Positions 18,773 through 31,140 of a stretch of 64,000 bases of DNA are shown here, one piece after another (the stretch's first letter is position 1; each line of letters begins with the position of its first letter). Made by a program: the position numbers and the translations under genes. Source of the DNA: Mytilus galloprovincialis. Taxonomy: Eukaryota > Mollusca > Bivalvia > Mytilida > Mytilidae. Below the pieces are notes generated by a model that was not told the DNA's origin, made no database searches, and was given only the letters and a program-made list of their open reading frames with translations. Where the stretch lies: positions 4,092,001-4,156,000 of the forward strand of contig NC_134843.1 of assembly GCF_965363235.1 (NCBI RefSeq), written 5' to 3'.

Positions 18773-20105
18773 GCCGACGAGAAACATGCGTTCTCTTGAA
18801 CGCAAAAATTAAAACTAAAGCTAGTGTATGTTACACAGGTGAACTATGACGTAGGTGAGTACATCTCATGGATGTAATTTTTAATCACCTAGTTAATTGC
18901 GATGAGAACATGTTGTGAAAGCAAACATATTCTATATAATATAAATGTAATTTCATGGTAAGTATATTTAACCAAATTCATATAAAATGATAACTTGTAC
19001 ACAACATATATATATACACATAAAGTCATAAGAACCAAACATTTAGTAAACGGATGCAACAAAAAACGACACTATCGTTAAAACAAACATCTAATACATA
19101 CATAAAAGGAAAGTACTTTTAATTCTATACAATAATTTCAGGCATTTTGTAAAATGCATGGAAAAATAATTCATTATGTAAAATGACTGAATCTTGCACG
19201 CATTTTATAAAATACCTAAAGTTTTCAGGCATTTTACAAAATGCCTAAATTTAGAAAATGTCTGTAACAAATACAAAGTTTTTCATAATTCGAAAAGTAA
19301 GGCTCCTGGTGACCGTGGTATCTTTGTTACTTTAGCATTTTTAAAAAAATCAGTTATCTCAAAAGTACATCATCTTCTTACCAAATACGTACTTCGTTTC
19401 CTGTGTTACAAACCTTAGATAAAGCCGACGAGGAATAGCATAACATCGATCACCGAAAGCTATATTATTAGCAAATACAATGTATATATATTATGGTGTT
19501 AGCCATATACTTCAATTGTTCATTTTCTTAGTGCATGGTATTGTTTAAGGAAGTTAATAAACCAGTTTGATAAATCTGTTTCTTTTTTCTTACCTTTTCC
19601 GTCTGTTATAAATGAAATGGATATTATCACTGCTGTGCAGTTCTATGACATGTATTAAATTGCATTCACGGTTCGGTCGCAATGCTTGATGAACCATTAC
19701 TTAATGTATTATAGTGAGTTCTCTGTTTAATCCAAACTTATAATTTTATGTTGGTGATAACTAGCCAAAGGTTTTAACCTGTTTGTCCAAATTATAATAG
19801 GTTCCCGAAACTGGATAGTACAAATTTAGCATTTAAAAAATTATGTATGCAAAGTCGCTTAATCAAATATGCCGCTAGTTTACACTTTGTGTTGTCACGT
19901 GATATGTTTAATGGTGTTTGAACCTTGTCGAGTTTGATTCTACTTCCTTGTAGAATGTATTTGTAAATGTTTCTTTATCTGTTTCACGTTATTTTATTAT
20001 GTGTTATGTTCATGTAAATCAAGCGAAAAATTATATTATATTGTTTTGACAGCAGTTTGCGATTCACTGCTGAAAATCCCTAGATAGTGCAAGTGAACAA
20101 GTGGG

Positions 20106-23100
20106 ATGGCTACAGGAGCTCAAGGAATTTGCTTGAAACATGACAGACGGTGGAGGGGTAGATTTCAGGAGTTTTTAAACAAAACCAGCGGGCCAACAAG
20201 ACGAAATCCATTAATTTGCCAAAGTGATGTTAAAAGAATTACAAAAGCAGTGTGCTCATGCTCATGCGCAGAATTTGTCAACCAAGGTAATAGGATATAA
20301 CATAATAAAACTTACTGCAAACAATTGATTAATTTGTATGTCTTATAGATATAATGTTACCCGTCATTTAAAATGCCCATTTCTCAAAATGAAATGTCTG
20401 ATGTACAGCTGAGTCTTTTGTTGTGTAGCATAATACGTATTTTCTATTATTGAAAATCCCCTAATATATTTATAGACACAATTTCAACAAGAGACTGTTT
20501 GCTTTTATTCATTAAATATTATTTGCATGGTGTACCTGTACTTGTTTTTATCATAAAGATTGTCAATACGGTCGTTCTACATTATACATGAAATTTTCGG
20601 CTCTCCCTTGACACCATTTGCGAGTATGGTCTTGAGGAAACAATGATAATCCGTCGGAAGGGGACGATAAATGGCTGACCCGTGTAAAGAGAGAGCCATA
20701 TCTCTTGCACGTAAAAAAATCCTTGTAGATTTCGAAAAAGAACAGGATAATGCCGCTTCAAGGCACCACTCGCACCCGCAAAGTGGAAAGGGATTTTAAT
20801 AAGTTGAAAAAAAACCTTATTTCCCAATCCATTATATACATGAAATTATTTGGTTTCAAGAAATGTTCACGGGTTAATTATTTTAGTTAGACGAATCGAC
20901 ATTTTCCTTTGTAGTTCATTCACCTACCTGTACTGTTATCATCAATTTGCAACCGTCCTTAAACATGTTCCCACTTCCTCTGAAACAACCTAGTCAATTA
21001 CAAACCAACGTTGTAATAATAAGGATTCTACGTGTTTTAAAGAGGGTTGGTTTGTTGGTACATGCCCAAATTTTTATATATGAGAGGAAAGTACACAGTT
21101 CTAAGACCTAAAAATATCAAAATGCCATAAGAATAGATATATTTTACTTATAAATTTCTTTATTCATACAGAAGTTTCAACATTATTTGAAGAGTATAAG
21201 GTACACATCGATCGAGTACTTATTGCTCAGTATTTAGTTTCTATGTTGTGAGATGCATACTGTTGATTGTTTTTTTAGTCTTTTTCTTTCTTTTCATCAC
21301 GGCGTTGTAGACCTGTTTATTTTTTACTTTTGAGTGTGAGTGTCCATTAATAAATATCGTATCTGACGATTTTCTGTCAAAATAAAAGAAAACCCATTTT
21401 AGTATACTAGTATGACATAAAAGAATAAAAATGTTTAAAGTCATATGAAACCTCAAATTAAAAAAAAATGATGCATATATTTTTATAACTAAATGGATGG
21501 TTTTCATTATAAAACTTGTGTACATATATATTTTTTTTTCTGAAGAAAATTGTTTGATTTGTCCACATTTGGAAGAAGTTTACTTTTTAGCTCACCGTTC
21601 CGTTGGAATTGTGAGCTTTAGTCATCACTTGGCGTCCGTCGTCGTCCGTCTGGTGTAAACTATTACAAACATCTTCTCTAAAACTACTGAACCAATTCCA
21701 ACCAAACTTGTGCTGAATGATCCTTTGGGCATCTAGAATACAGTTTGTGTTTTATTTTCTGTTTCGTCAAAAAAACACGGCCGCCATGTGTAAAAATAGA
21801 ACATAGGGGTAAAATGCAGTTTTTTGCTTATATCTCAAGGACAATTTTCACAATTTGTTTATCATGTTTTATAACTTTTAAAAAAATTCTTTATTTCTGA
21901 AACCACTGAACCAATTCCAACCAAACTCAAGCTGAATGATCCTTAGGATGTCTAGAATAAAGTTTGTGTTTTATTTTTCTGTTTCGTCATAAAACATGGC
22001 TGTCACTCATGGCTAAAATGGAACATAGGGGTAAAATACAGTTTTTGGCTTTTATTTCAAAAACCAAAGCAGTTAGAGCAAATTTTACATGGGGGTAAAA
22101 GTGTTCATAAGGTAAAGTTATATCAGCCCTGACATTTTCAGATGAATCTAATAACCCATTGTTGGGTTGCTGCCACTAAATTGGTAATTTTAAGGAAATT
22201 TTGCAGTTTTTGGTTATTATCTTTAATAGTATTAATAATAAAGATAAGCTGTAAACAGAAGATATGTTCAGCAAAGTAAGATCTGCAAATAAGTTCATTG
22301 GCACTCACACCACATCTGCCTTTATCTATATATGACCAAAAATGTCAATTGACCCCTTAAAGAGTTGTTGCCCTTTAAGAACAATTTTACACAATGTGTT
22401 AATAATGTTTTCTAACTTAAAAAAACTTCTCCTTTAAAACTACTGAACCAATTCCAATCAAATTTAATTTACTGGTAAATTTCAATTATTAAAAAGATAC
22501 ATTTGATTTATATCATTTATTATTTTAGCATGGAGTACCATTACACAACCTAATATCCAAAAGGCTCATGAGTATTATACCAGCACTGTGAATTTTGATG
22601 GCAGTAGAGCTTTACTCAAAGAGTTTCATGCAAAACTTAGTGAAATGAACATGTTTATGAGAAATAACACTGGAAGTGCAGACCGGCTTATTTACATTTT
22701 ATCAACCAAATTGCTCCCCCCTGGACATGTGAGAGAAGATATGTTAGATAAAATTTGTCCAATCACCCAGCGTCCTCTTGGCGAATCTGTTCACATTGGA
22801 TCACTGAGAACAGAACATACTGGTCGATTCTTTGGAAGAGGAGGCACAGGTATTAGGGAGGCAGTTCATGGAATACCAGTTGGCAACATCACCATAGACA
22901 TGAGGCCAAGTACAAACTCAGGAATGATGGAGGCTCATGTAACATTTAGCTGTAGACAGCGACATAATCAGCAGGTTTTGGAAGGACTAAGACAAAGAGT
23001 TGGATACTATGTAGATGTGCAGCCAGTTCCTCTAAGTAAATATATTTTTCTCCACGGTTTGAAAGAGTTTCTTTCCTTTAAAGCAAAAGATCTGCACATT

Positions 23101-26100
23101 ATTTTAAGAATCTTTCTGGATTATTGTAATTTATTTCATATCGGTTGAGAATAAGATTCTCTTATTGGATAAAAAGGGGTCACATGACATTCATTATTCT
23201 TCAGTAATAAATTCCATCGGTCATTAACAGAACAAAACGGACCAGAAAACCGGTCGTTAACAAACTTTTACATGATAACGACCGGCGGGGCGTGGTTTCC
23301 GTCTGATAATGACCGCTGGGGCGTGGTTTCCGTCTGATAATGACCGTTGGGGCATGGTTTCTCTGTTAATGACCGGTGGGGCGTGGTTTCTCTGTTTAGA
23401 GAGATGCATGTACCTATTATAAAACATGTTCCTATTTTTAATATTATATTTAAGTTGTTGAATTGTTAATCATATGTTTTTGTTAATTATAAAATTAAAG
23501 AGAACTTGATTAAGTATTTATATGCTGATAAATTGCACTAAAATGAATGGCAGTATTACTACGACTGGTCTTCACTCTTTGCCATAGAAATCGTACAACT
23601 ACTCGAGTTCGCTTAAGGCATTTTGAATTTATGAGAATTTTCCAAAACATAGTTTCTCAATGAAATAAACATAATAGTTCTTGAAAAACTGGTTTTTATC
23701 GTGATACATGGACTGCCCGTAGGACAGTGGTATTGACTGCGACAGCGATAATGACCTCGCCTTCGGCTCAGTCATTATCACTATCTTAGTCAATACCACT
23801 GTCCTGTGGGCAGTCCATATATCACGATAATAACCTGCTTTTTCAAGAACTATTATATAAATAATGTTATAGTTTTACATGCTTTTAAAATTAAATAATT
23901 AGAATTTCATATAGGAACAGCACTAGTCTGATCCTATGAATTTCAGATTTTACAAAATCATACCCAGGGCATGTAAACAAAGAGGACTTAACATACACTG
24001 TTGCGCTACAAAATTTCAAAGAAAATTTTCTCCCTATATCGTAAGCGGAATAAAAAAAAATCGCAAGGATTCTGCGGAACCCAGTGTCTCGCCTACTTTT
24101 GCTGTAAATCGCAGGCTCAACAAAAAAGGGGGGTCAATAAAAATATTCCTCTCGATACTATCTTTTGATTGTTAGAAGATCCTGTCCAAGTTTGGTAAAA
24201 ATCATTGATAGTTTATGTATCTAATAATGTTTTAAAAACTTTAACTGCAGACTGTATGTGAAACTGGGAGAAAAATAAGTCCATTTATAAGTAAAATATG
24301 GTTAATAGGTACAAAATGTTAACAAAATGTCCTTCTAGATACTAGCTTTTGATCATAAACAAGCTTCAGTCGAAGTTTGGTACAAATCCTGGATAGTATA
24401 AAAAAGTTATTAAAAATTTTAAAACCTTTAACCTTTGAATGTTGAGTTAATACTTGCCCCAACTGTTCAAGGTTCGACCTCTGCTGTCCTATCAAGCTGC
24501 GCCCTGCGGAGCATTTTATTTTTACTAGATTTTACATACTTTATCCATGGTATGCGATTATCAATGATTGTAATTACCTATCAATTTTAGAATTTTGGAC
24601 ATCATTAATTTATGTAAAACTACAAATAAGATATTCGATCAAGATTGTAAATTGTCAAATGACAAGTACAATCTAATTAAAAACCGATCTCTCATCGCTC
24701 CTGTTTCTGATATGTCGCGTGGGAGATCTAACGAAACCGGCTTTGAGGTCACATGTGAGTGAACTAAAAGTCATGAATTTATAAAGATGTGCAAATGAGT
24801 TGACGACCTATTAATAAGCCAATCAAAAAAAGTTTATGAATTATTTTGACTGACGATTTCGTCGTAAATAAAATGAGTTACATCCCTTTGCCTTACGTTA
24901 AACTTCCAAGATCGTGGAAGACTCAATTTCATTGGTTGAAAAAGACACACCTACGAGGTCACTCACATGTGACCTCAAAGCGGGTTTCGTTAGATCTCCC
25001 ACGCGACATATCAGAAACAGGAGCGATGAGAGATCGGTTTTTAATTAGATTGTGACAAGTAAAGATACTTCAATATTGAAAATATATTTTTCTGTTATAA
25101 ATGTATTACCAAAAATACCGAACATCAAGATGAATTCAAAAGGTTGAAGTCCCTAAAACTGACAAAATCAAGTGCTTGACTATATCAACAACCAGGAAGA
25201 AAGACTGGAAAATAGCTCATAGTCATATCGACTTGGAACAGGCGTTTTCTGAAGATAGCTAACTAAACCTTCTGGTTAATTCTTGACGCGTTCAACAATT
25301 TATCTAACACGCACTTACGTCCCCAATAATATAAATGAAGGAAATAGTAGAATACCGTTGTTCAATAGTCACTTATCGATTAAGCAGAAACAAATTTGGG
25401 TCACAAACCAAAATCGAGGGAAATTCATCAAGTAGATGAAATCAACAGAACAAGCATGAAATATACAAACTTAAATGTTTTTCTACAGTAACACCGTTAC
25501 TTCTACCCACATAAACACATGTTTTTCTACACCGTTACTTCTACCCACATAAACACATGTTGTCAACAACCAAAACATTAAACGACAATCTAAGGTAAAA
25601 TAATTATTGAATTAAAAAAAAGTAATTAAATTCAACTTCACTAAAGATATTAAGTATTATAACACTTCCTACTTACTACATATACGAAACCACGACTCAT
25701 TATAAATATAAGACTTCTCTGAGAGTGTACCATAGAAATCGAGATTATTAGTGATTTCACTAAATAATTATGCTGTATTATATATGTATAAAATATGGTT
25801 TTTATTTAATTTTATAACAGGAGCAAGACAACACAGAACTGGTCATCAATGTAAGTTGTCTAATTTTATTTATTTATTTTTCCGGGTTTTTTTCTTCTGA
25901 AGGAAAAAGGGGCGAACTGAACACATTGGACCTGTAATTTATGTACTTTTTTATATTATCAATCATGGGCAAACAGTTAATGTCGATAAGAGAAAGAAAA
26001 ATTACCATAACATAAATTTCGTCTCTTAAACTCGGACAGCATCACACATACTTTAAAATGATCAATATTTCCAAGTCTTATAGCATGAAAAAAATTGTCA

Positions 26101-26928
26101 AATCCATTTATTTTCTGTTTACCGATAATTTGTCAATATGTTGAATGAACTTAAATGTCGTTATACATTTGTCCTATACTACGGGACCTTGATGACCAAG
26201 GGTCTAAGTAGTCCAAGTATCGTATCACTAGCATGTCAACACTCAGGTTGTGAGTTCGAATCTCGCACGTGGCTGGTGTGTTCGACTCTAATCTAAATTG
26301 ACTATAGGATCGTCAATTTTCCTTCCAAACAACTAATCAACGAACCAACAATCTTATAGACGACTGAATAGAATGACTTCCATTTTGGTTAGTAGCTCAA
26401 TATTGATTGGCTGCAAATTAGTTTGATTCGTTGGACACCTAGTTCCTTATACTTTGACTTACGAGTAGGAGTATGCTTACTACGACAACACGTGCATCCT
26501 TGTTTTAATTATATGTCTATTGAAATATCTGAAAGTATTGACTAAATTATGTTTGGCTTTCATGTACTCTCATCGTCAACTGTTTCTCTGTCGTGCATGG
26601 CTTTGAGTTTTTCTGATGACGGTAAATCCAAAAATTCGATCTGGGCCCACGAAGTGTATTATGTGTTGTTTTCATTAGATTATATTATGTAGAGTTTCAA
26701 TTTCTGTTAATATAATGTTCACTTTAAAATTTCAAATAGCAGTTAGTTTTTGTGCCAACTAATTTGAACAACATGTGTGTCGGTAGTAAGGAAATAAGAA
26801 TATAAAGGTTATTGGTCATTTTTCAAATACTGTGTCAACAATCTAGCCTCAAATATCATAAAAAATATATAGTATTTGCATTAAGATATTTATGAATATA
26901 TTTAACTTTTGTAGCTATGGATATGTAG
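20106..26928 (+). CDS. Unrecognised 4-exon host gene (about 243 aa)
   Basis: Predicted exons are 20106-20286, 22529-23035, 25821-25850 (30-nt micro-exon) and 26915-26928. All introns have GT-AG ends (AAG|GTAATA, CTAA|GTAAAT, CAAT|GTAAGT; acceptors TTTTAG, TAACAG, TTGTAG) and every junction is phase 1. The protein starts MATGAQGICLKHDRRWRGRF, is basic, has a CSCSC cluster near residue 50, and in exon 2 holds KICPITQRPLGES and a Gly/Arg-rich RFFGRGGTGIREA segment. I see no signal peptide or membrane segment and recognise no family. Exons 1-2 are well supported; the micro-exon and 14-nt last coding exon are less certain, and exon 2 could read into its intron instead. Confidence 0.65.
21590..22480 (+). 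repeat. 'AGCTCACC' dispersed repeat in intron 1
   Basis: Starts TAGCTCACCGTTCC...GTGAGCTTTAGTC, then TCACTTGGCGTCCGTCGTC. It contains recurring blocks AAACTACTGAACCAATTCC and AACATAGGGGTAAAAT. A closer match to the family head is at 61831. Non-coding, in the first intron of the preceding gene. Confidence 0.7.
23219..23400 (+). repeat. 31-bp tandem array with inverted flank
   Basis: Units GATAATGACCGCTGGGGCG plus TGGTTTCCGTCT begin at 23274, 23305, 23336 and about 23365. An inverted copy of the start (GGTCATTAACAGA at 23219) faces TCTGTTAATGACC at 23362, so the array is partly palindromic. Confidence 0.75.
23671..23857. mobile_element. Palindromic MITE (187 bp)
   Basis: Arms of about 85 bp are inverted complements: ATAATAGTTCTTGAAAAAC, TATCGTGATACATGGACTGC and GACAGTGGTATTGACT on the left face matching sequences on the right around the loop CTCGCCTTCGGCTC. 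It sits in intron 2 of the unrecognised gene. Confidence 0.8.
24669..25052. mobile_element. 384-bp TIR element with 9-bp target duplication
   Basis: Terminal inverted repeats of about 94 bp, starting CAATCTAATTAAAAACCG, with one visible mismatch. The flanks are an identical TGACAAGTA (24660-24668 and 25053-25061). Long TIRs with a 9-bp duplication fit a Mutator-type non-autonomous element. The short frame inside has no known domain. Confidence 0.85.
25120..25560. repeat. Decayed dispersed repeat and 36-bp tandem duplication
   Basis: 25125-25260 resembles the 'GGAAAATTCAAAA' family (AAGTCCCTAAAACTGACAAAATC, GGAACAGGCGTTTTCTGA). 25370-25420 resembles the 'GAACAGCGGTATAC' block in reverse. At about 25483-25560 the segment with ACCGTTACTTCTACCCACAT occurs twice in direct tandem. 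Confidence 0.5.
26190..26460 (+). mobile_element. tRNA-derived SINE-like element
   Basis: A B-box-like GAGTTCGAATCTCG (about 26250) follows an A-box-like TGATGACCAAGGGTC (about 26201) at the spacing of RNA polymerase III promoters. The sequence does not fold into a functional tRNA in my reading. It is in intron 3 of the unrecognised gene. Confidence 0.6.
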
Positions 26929-29900
26929 ATGTCCTCCCTAAAGAAATGGAATCTTACAAGATAGAAAGAAAGATAATGAATATATTGTTAAGTTTTACTG
27001 ATAAGTTTTTTTTATACGAAAATTGTAAAATGGTTGAATTGATTTCATATTTTACAATACAAGGATTCAATTGTGTTTTTTACATAAGGCTGACTAATTG
27101 TACGGAAATGGCGGAATATAGCCTAACGTAAATTTTCAATATGTAAGGTGATAAAATATTTGAAACATGTCTGTGTTCCCCTTGCACAAAGAGCTTGTAT
27201 GAGCTGTTTGCCACGACTTAGCATCTGTCGTCCGTAACTGTTACAAAAACAATTCTGAAACCACTAGGCCAATTTGAACCGAACATTATCCCTGTCATCC
27301 ATGGGGTATTTCTTTCAGAACAACAAATAAGTTCGATGAGCGATTTTTTTGCTATTACATGTATTTAGAAAAATATTGTAAAGAGCGACTAAAGACAGCA
27401 AATTGGTCTCCAGGACAAAACCATCAAAATACTCCTAACAGAAGTTATCTCGTTTGAATGTCGACGACTTGATCCAATTTGTTGAATTGTTGTTGAAACT
27501 AAAGAAGATAGTTAGATGCTGTAAAAAGCTAAAAATTACCAGCAAAAAGTCAATACTGCCGAACTCATCAGTTCGGTTCTAGAGGAGTCTTTGCCCCACA
27601 ATAACCATGTTAACCAATTTTAAATACAAGGTGAGCGATAAAGTTTCTAGTTACTCAAGTGCATCATTTATATAATGTATTATAATCCTCTACAGTACAT
27701 AAAAATATAAAAATAAAATATGGGGTAAATATACATTAGACAATGTTCACTTTGTAATATAAGAGTTTCCTAGATAATGGGGTCAACTACCGAACGCATT
27801 TTCGAAGCTTATCATAAGTGTCATGTACGTTCACCACTAACCATTAACATGCTTAAAGCCAGCTTGACAAATTTTCGTTAAGTCTGATGACCATACAAAG
27901 AAGGTCGGAAATCTATCTGAAGTCAAAAAGCAGCTACAACAGATTGGAGTTAAATATCGACACTTTTGACTCTAAATCTTTGCATTGGATATTCAAGATT
28001 AAATACGTCATATTTAACTTTAAAACTTTTTTAATATTTGTCCCAAAATATTATAGTCTATTTATTTCATAAAACACAGAAGGAAATAGGGTATCAATAA
28101 AGATTTTTTTTAACTCCCATCTTATAATTGAAAATGTACACCCAGAGAGAACAAAGTAGAATGAAACGGGCAAGGACACATAATATGTGTCAACTATAAC
28201 ATAAGGGCTAGGAACAATGAGTTGTACATACAAAAAGTAAAATGAATATTAATAAAATGGATATTATTAATTACCAAAAATAATGATAGCACAAAAGCCA
28301 CGAAGATACGAATTCAAATATACCCAGTCAAAACAATGAATAACACATGGTAAAATGGGTTCGAACCTATATATTGGCGCCTTCTAAAATACCTGAAATT
28401 TGGTGTGCAAATTGTATCTGTATAACGAGAAGCACCGTCATAGCTACCGAGGCAGTGACATAGGAATGAAGATGTATTATAACATTGGTAAATCTGAATT
28501 TGCGGCCCTAAAAGTACAGAAAATTGGTTAAGTTGTTAATGGTAATGCGGTCTTTGTGTGTGTTCCTATTTTTTTTATTTTTTTTTTTACCTCAAATGGA
28601 TTTATTATACTAAATGAAAGTAAACGTGAATATGAATGTGTAATTACTGAAATTTATTAAATGTCTTTAGGCTTGGAGTAATTGTCTTTAATTGATTTGC
28701 TTAGCTTGTAAAAGTAAAAATGTTGAGTTGGAGTAAGCAGTTGATGGAGAGAGAATGAGTTGTTAAAAAGGGGGAAATATTTACAATAATTTATTTATTA
28801 TTACTAAGAAAAGTCATATATCTCTCTTCATTTAAAAACTCAGTTGCCATCATATGCAAAACCCTTTAATTTTTTATTAGCGACTTCCGGTTTTGAATTT
28901 TCCTCGGAGTTCAGTATTTTTGTAATTTTACTTTTTGTGCAAGCTTTATATGTAAATATATTCATATAAATCATTCAGTAGAAATAATGGTGAAAAAGAT
29001 TTGTAGGAATACGATTAATTAACATGCATATAAATAAATTGAAAACTCAGTGCCTGCTGTAAAGTATATATACAAATTAGCATGAACATAATATATTGTG
29101 TTTTGAAACAAAAGATAAACAATACTATTCTTATTGTATGTGAACTTTCTATGCATATATATTAACCACTGATTTATTTTCTATCTGTACTTATTATTAG
29201 TGCTGTTTTTAGTTGTTTCTGTACTTATTATTAGTTGTTTCTGTACTTATTATTAGTGCTGTTTTTAGTTGTTTTTAAAATATTTACTGCTGACTTGTTT
29301 TATATGGTACCTGTAGATTTAAGTAGAATTTGAGTGCACTTTTGCCCTTTTTCGAAGGTTTCTAAGGGTTGTTACATACTGTTTAAACAATTCATGATGA
29401 ATGCATGATCCAAAAAGAAATTAAAAGATTGCATTATATTTCCAAAAACTAAAAGTTCTGATGGCCATTTATACATATATCAGAAATGATCAAGTACACA
29501 TTTTTTTGTGTGTATTGTACATGAGAAATCAAATGTATTTTTGTAAGTGTTTAAGATTATTTTTTTTGAACTCACTCATTTGTAATTCAAAATTACAGTT
29601 AATCCTTTTAGCATGTCATCTGTATATTTTGTTATTGTTGCTGAATGTAAATATGCTTACTGGTGCCTGTATCCATATGTTTTTAACTGTTAATACTGTT
29701 AAATATCATGTATGTGAAATGCAGTGTTATGGACAAATACATGATTGAACTGAATGTTTTTATTCTTTTTTAAAGTTATTATTCAACAGATGAATTTAAT
29801 TTGAAAAATACCATTGAATTAATGAGGCTTTTTTCCACTTATTTGCGACCGTCCAGAGTATAATACTTTATACGAATTATTGTTAATCAGACGTATGCTA

Positions 29901-30820
29901 TAACTGTTTTTTTTTTTTCGTGCCAATATTTCAATTGCTTATTTCAGTTGTCTTACATTCCAATGCATTTTACTAAAATTGATAATCAAGCCTTATTCAC
30001 AAAAAATCAACAAACAATTATCTATTCTTATTTATTACACAGTTCTGTGTTATATGATAGGGTACACACTATTTTTGCACTTTTCAATTTAGTTCTGTAT
30101 ATAGCTGATTTTTTTAAATCTTGATTTTTAATGGTCGCCTATTGTATTTTAACACATTTAGTATGTGTCTGTGTGTGTGTAAGTGTGTGTATTAACAGAT
30201 GCAGACATGCTTTGTTTTTGGTCCATGAAATGTGTCTGATTGCATACTGTATTTTACCAAGGAAATATATTAAAAATTACAATAGTTGTGAAAGAATGTT
30301 TATAAAATGCCACTGTTTTATTAGGTGTTGCTTCAATACTGCTTGATTACTTGATACCACTTATAATTCGATGTGAGAATGGTATTTAGACTTGTATTAT
30401 TTGCTAAAGACATTAAACGGTATGACATTAACTAATTGTTGAATGCCTGAATGGCCAATATATTTGTTAACTTCAAAGTCATTAGGTCTGTGGTGGAGAG
30501 TTGTTTTATTAGAAATCATACCACATATTCTTATTTAAATAGATAACTGGCAGTGTAGTGTTACTGGTTTCTGAATCGTAATTGTTAATGCTTATTATCC
30601 TTAGTTGTTTGATTTATTTTGAATACATTTTGTTCAAACCAAGAATATAACAATCAATTATGTTATATTTATAACATGCCTGATTATTGAAATACACAGG
30701 TTATGCATATTGCTGAATTGGAAAAAAAGTTTTATAATACATGCAATAAAGTATCATCATATTCTGTATAAATTTGTATTTCTTTTTTTTTTCACACAAT
30801 CCATGTCAGAATCATTTTGT
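26929..30820 (+). other. Gene-free stretch, possibly 3' UTR at its start
   Basis: No coding region I can support; frames at 26892, 27887 and 29461 lack motifs. It contains a decayed 'AGCTCACC' repeat (about 27190-27645, ending GGTGAGCG), a 'GGAAAATTC' family block (28885-28942), direct repeats of TGTACTTATTATTAG (about 29190-29275), a short GT run (30165-30190) and AATAAA at about 30746. Confidence 0.5.
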
Positions 30821-30839
30821 TGAAAAAAATGGAAAACAA

Positions 30840-31140
30840 CAACACGTTTTATAATGTATTGCGTCCGAAGCGCTTTTCTGGATTTACCTTCATCAGGAAC
30901 GCTCAAAGCCAAACATTTGAAATCCGAAGATGTATAAGTACCGAAAATCGTTGACGAGCTTTATGTCAAAAATACCTAAAAAAAAATAGCCAAATTCATC
31001 TAAAGCCAACTTTGCCTGAGGGAGTTGAAGCCTAAGTTTTATAATAATTTCAAAATTTATAAACAGACAATTTTAGTAAAGTTTGTTAAATCGTGTCAGT
31101 ACCGAAGCACTGAATACTGAGCTGTTGTTGAACATATTTG
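30840..31140 (+). repeat. Dispersed repeat, 'GCGCTTTTCTGGATTTACC' family
   Basis: Carries GCGTCCGAAGCGCTTTTCTG, CTTCATCAGGAACGCTC and GAAATCCGAAGATG. Related blocks at 57706-57895 and 58048-58232 share the CCAAA and GTATAGCCAAATCCGTG segments. 31150-32900 is AT-rich with homopolymers and no feature, apart from a decayed repeat at about 32225-32345. Confidence 0.5.

Larger units (their letters stand above)
5704..18988. mobile_element. Non-autonomous DNA transposon with ~180-bp inverted termini, split by a LINE
   Basis: The right terminus (18806-18988) read on - is ATTTTATATGAATTTGG, an ATACTTACC block, GTTTGCTTTCACAAC, then GCAATTAACTAGGTG and onward. The left terminus has the same sequence in two pieces: 5704-5800 and 13278-13372, the latter 95 bp identical to the complement of 18806-18900. 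Removing 5801-13277 restores a 5.8-kb element. The only clear difference between termini is a short CTAT-type insertion near the tip. No transposase frame is present, so it would depend on a relative. No clean target duplication is visible. Near-identity of the arms implies recent activity. Confidence 0.75.

Noticed and set aside
5681-18990. LTR retroelement, DIRS or Polinton
   Set aside because: No integrase, protease, tyrosine recombinase, protein-primed polymerase or capsid frame; the RT is of the LINE type with an AP-like endonuclease.
26190-26290. Functional tRNA gene
   Set aside because: A and B box-like blocks are present, but I cannot draw a complete cloverleaf; SINE-like is the better reading.
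29461-29748. 95-aa hydrophobic frame
   Set aside because: AT-rich, no motif, no splice context, no homolog that I recognise.
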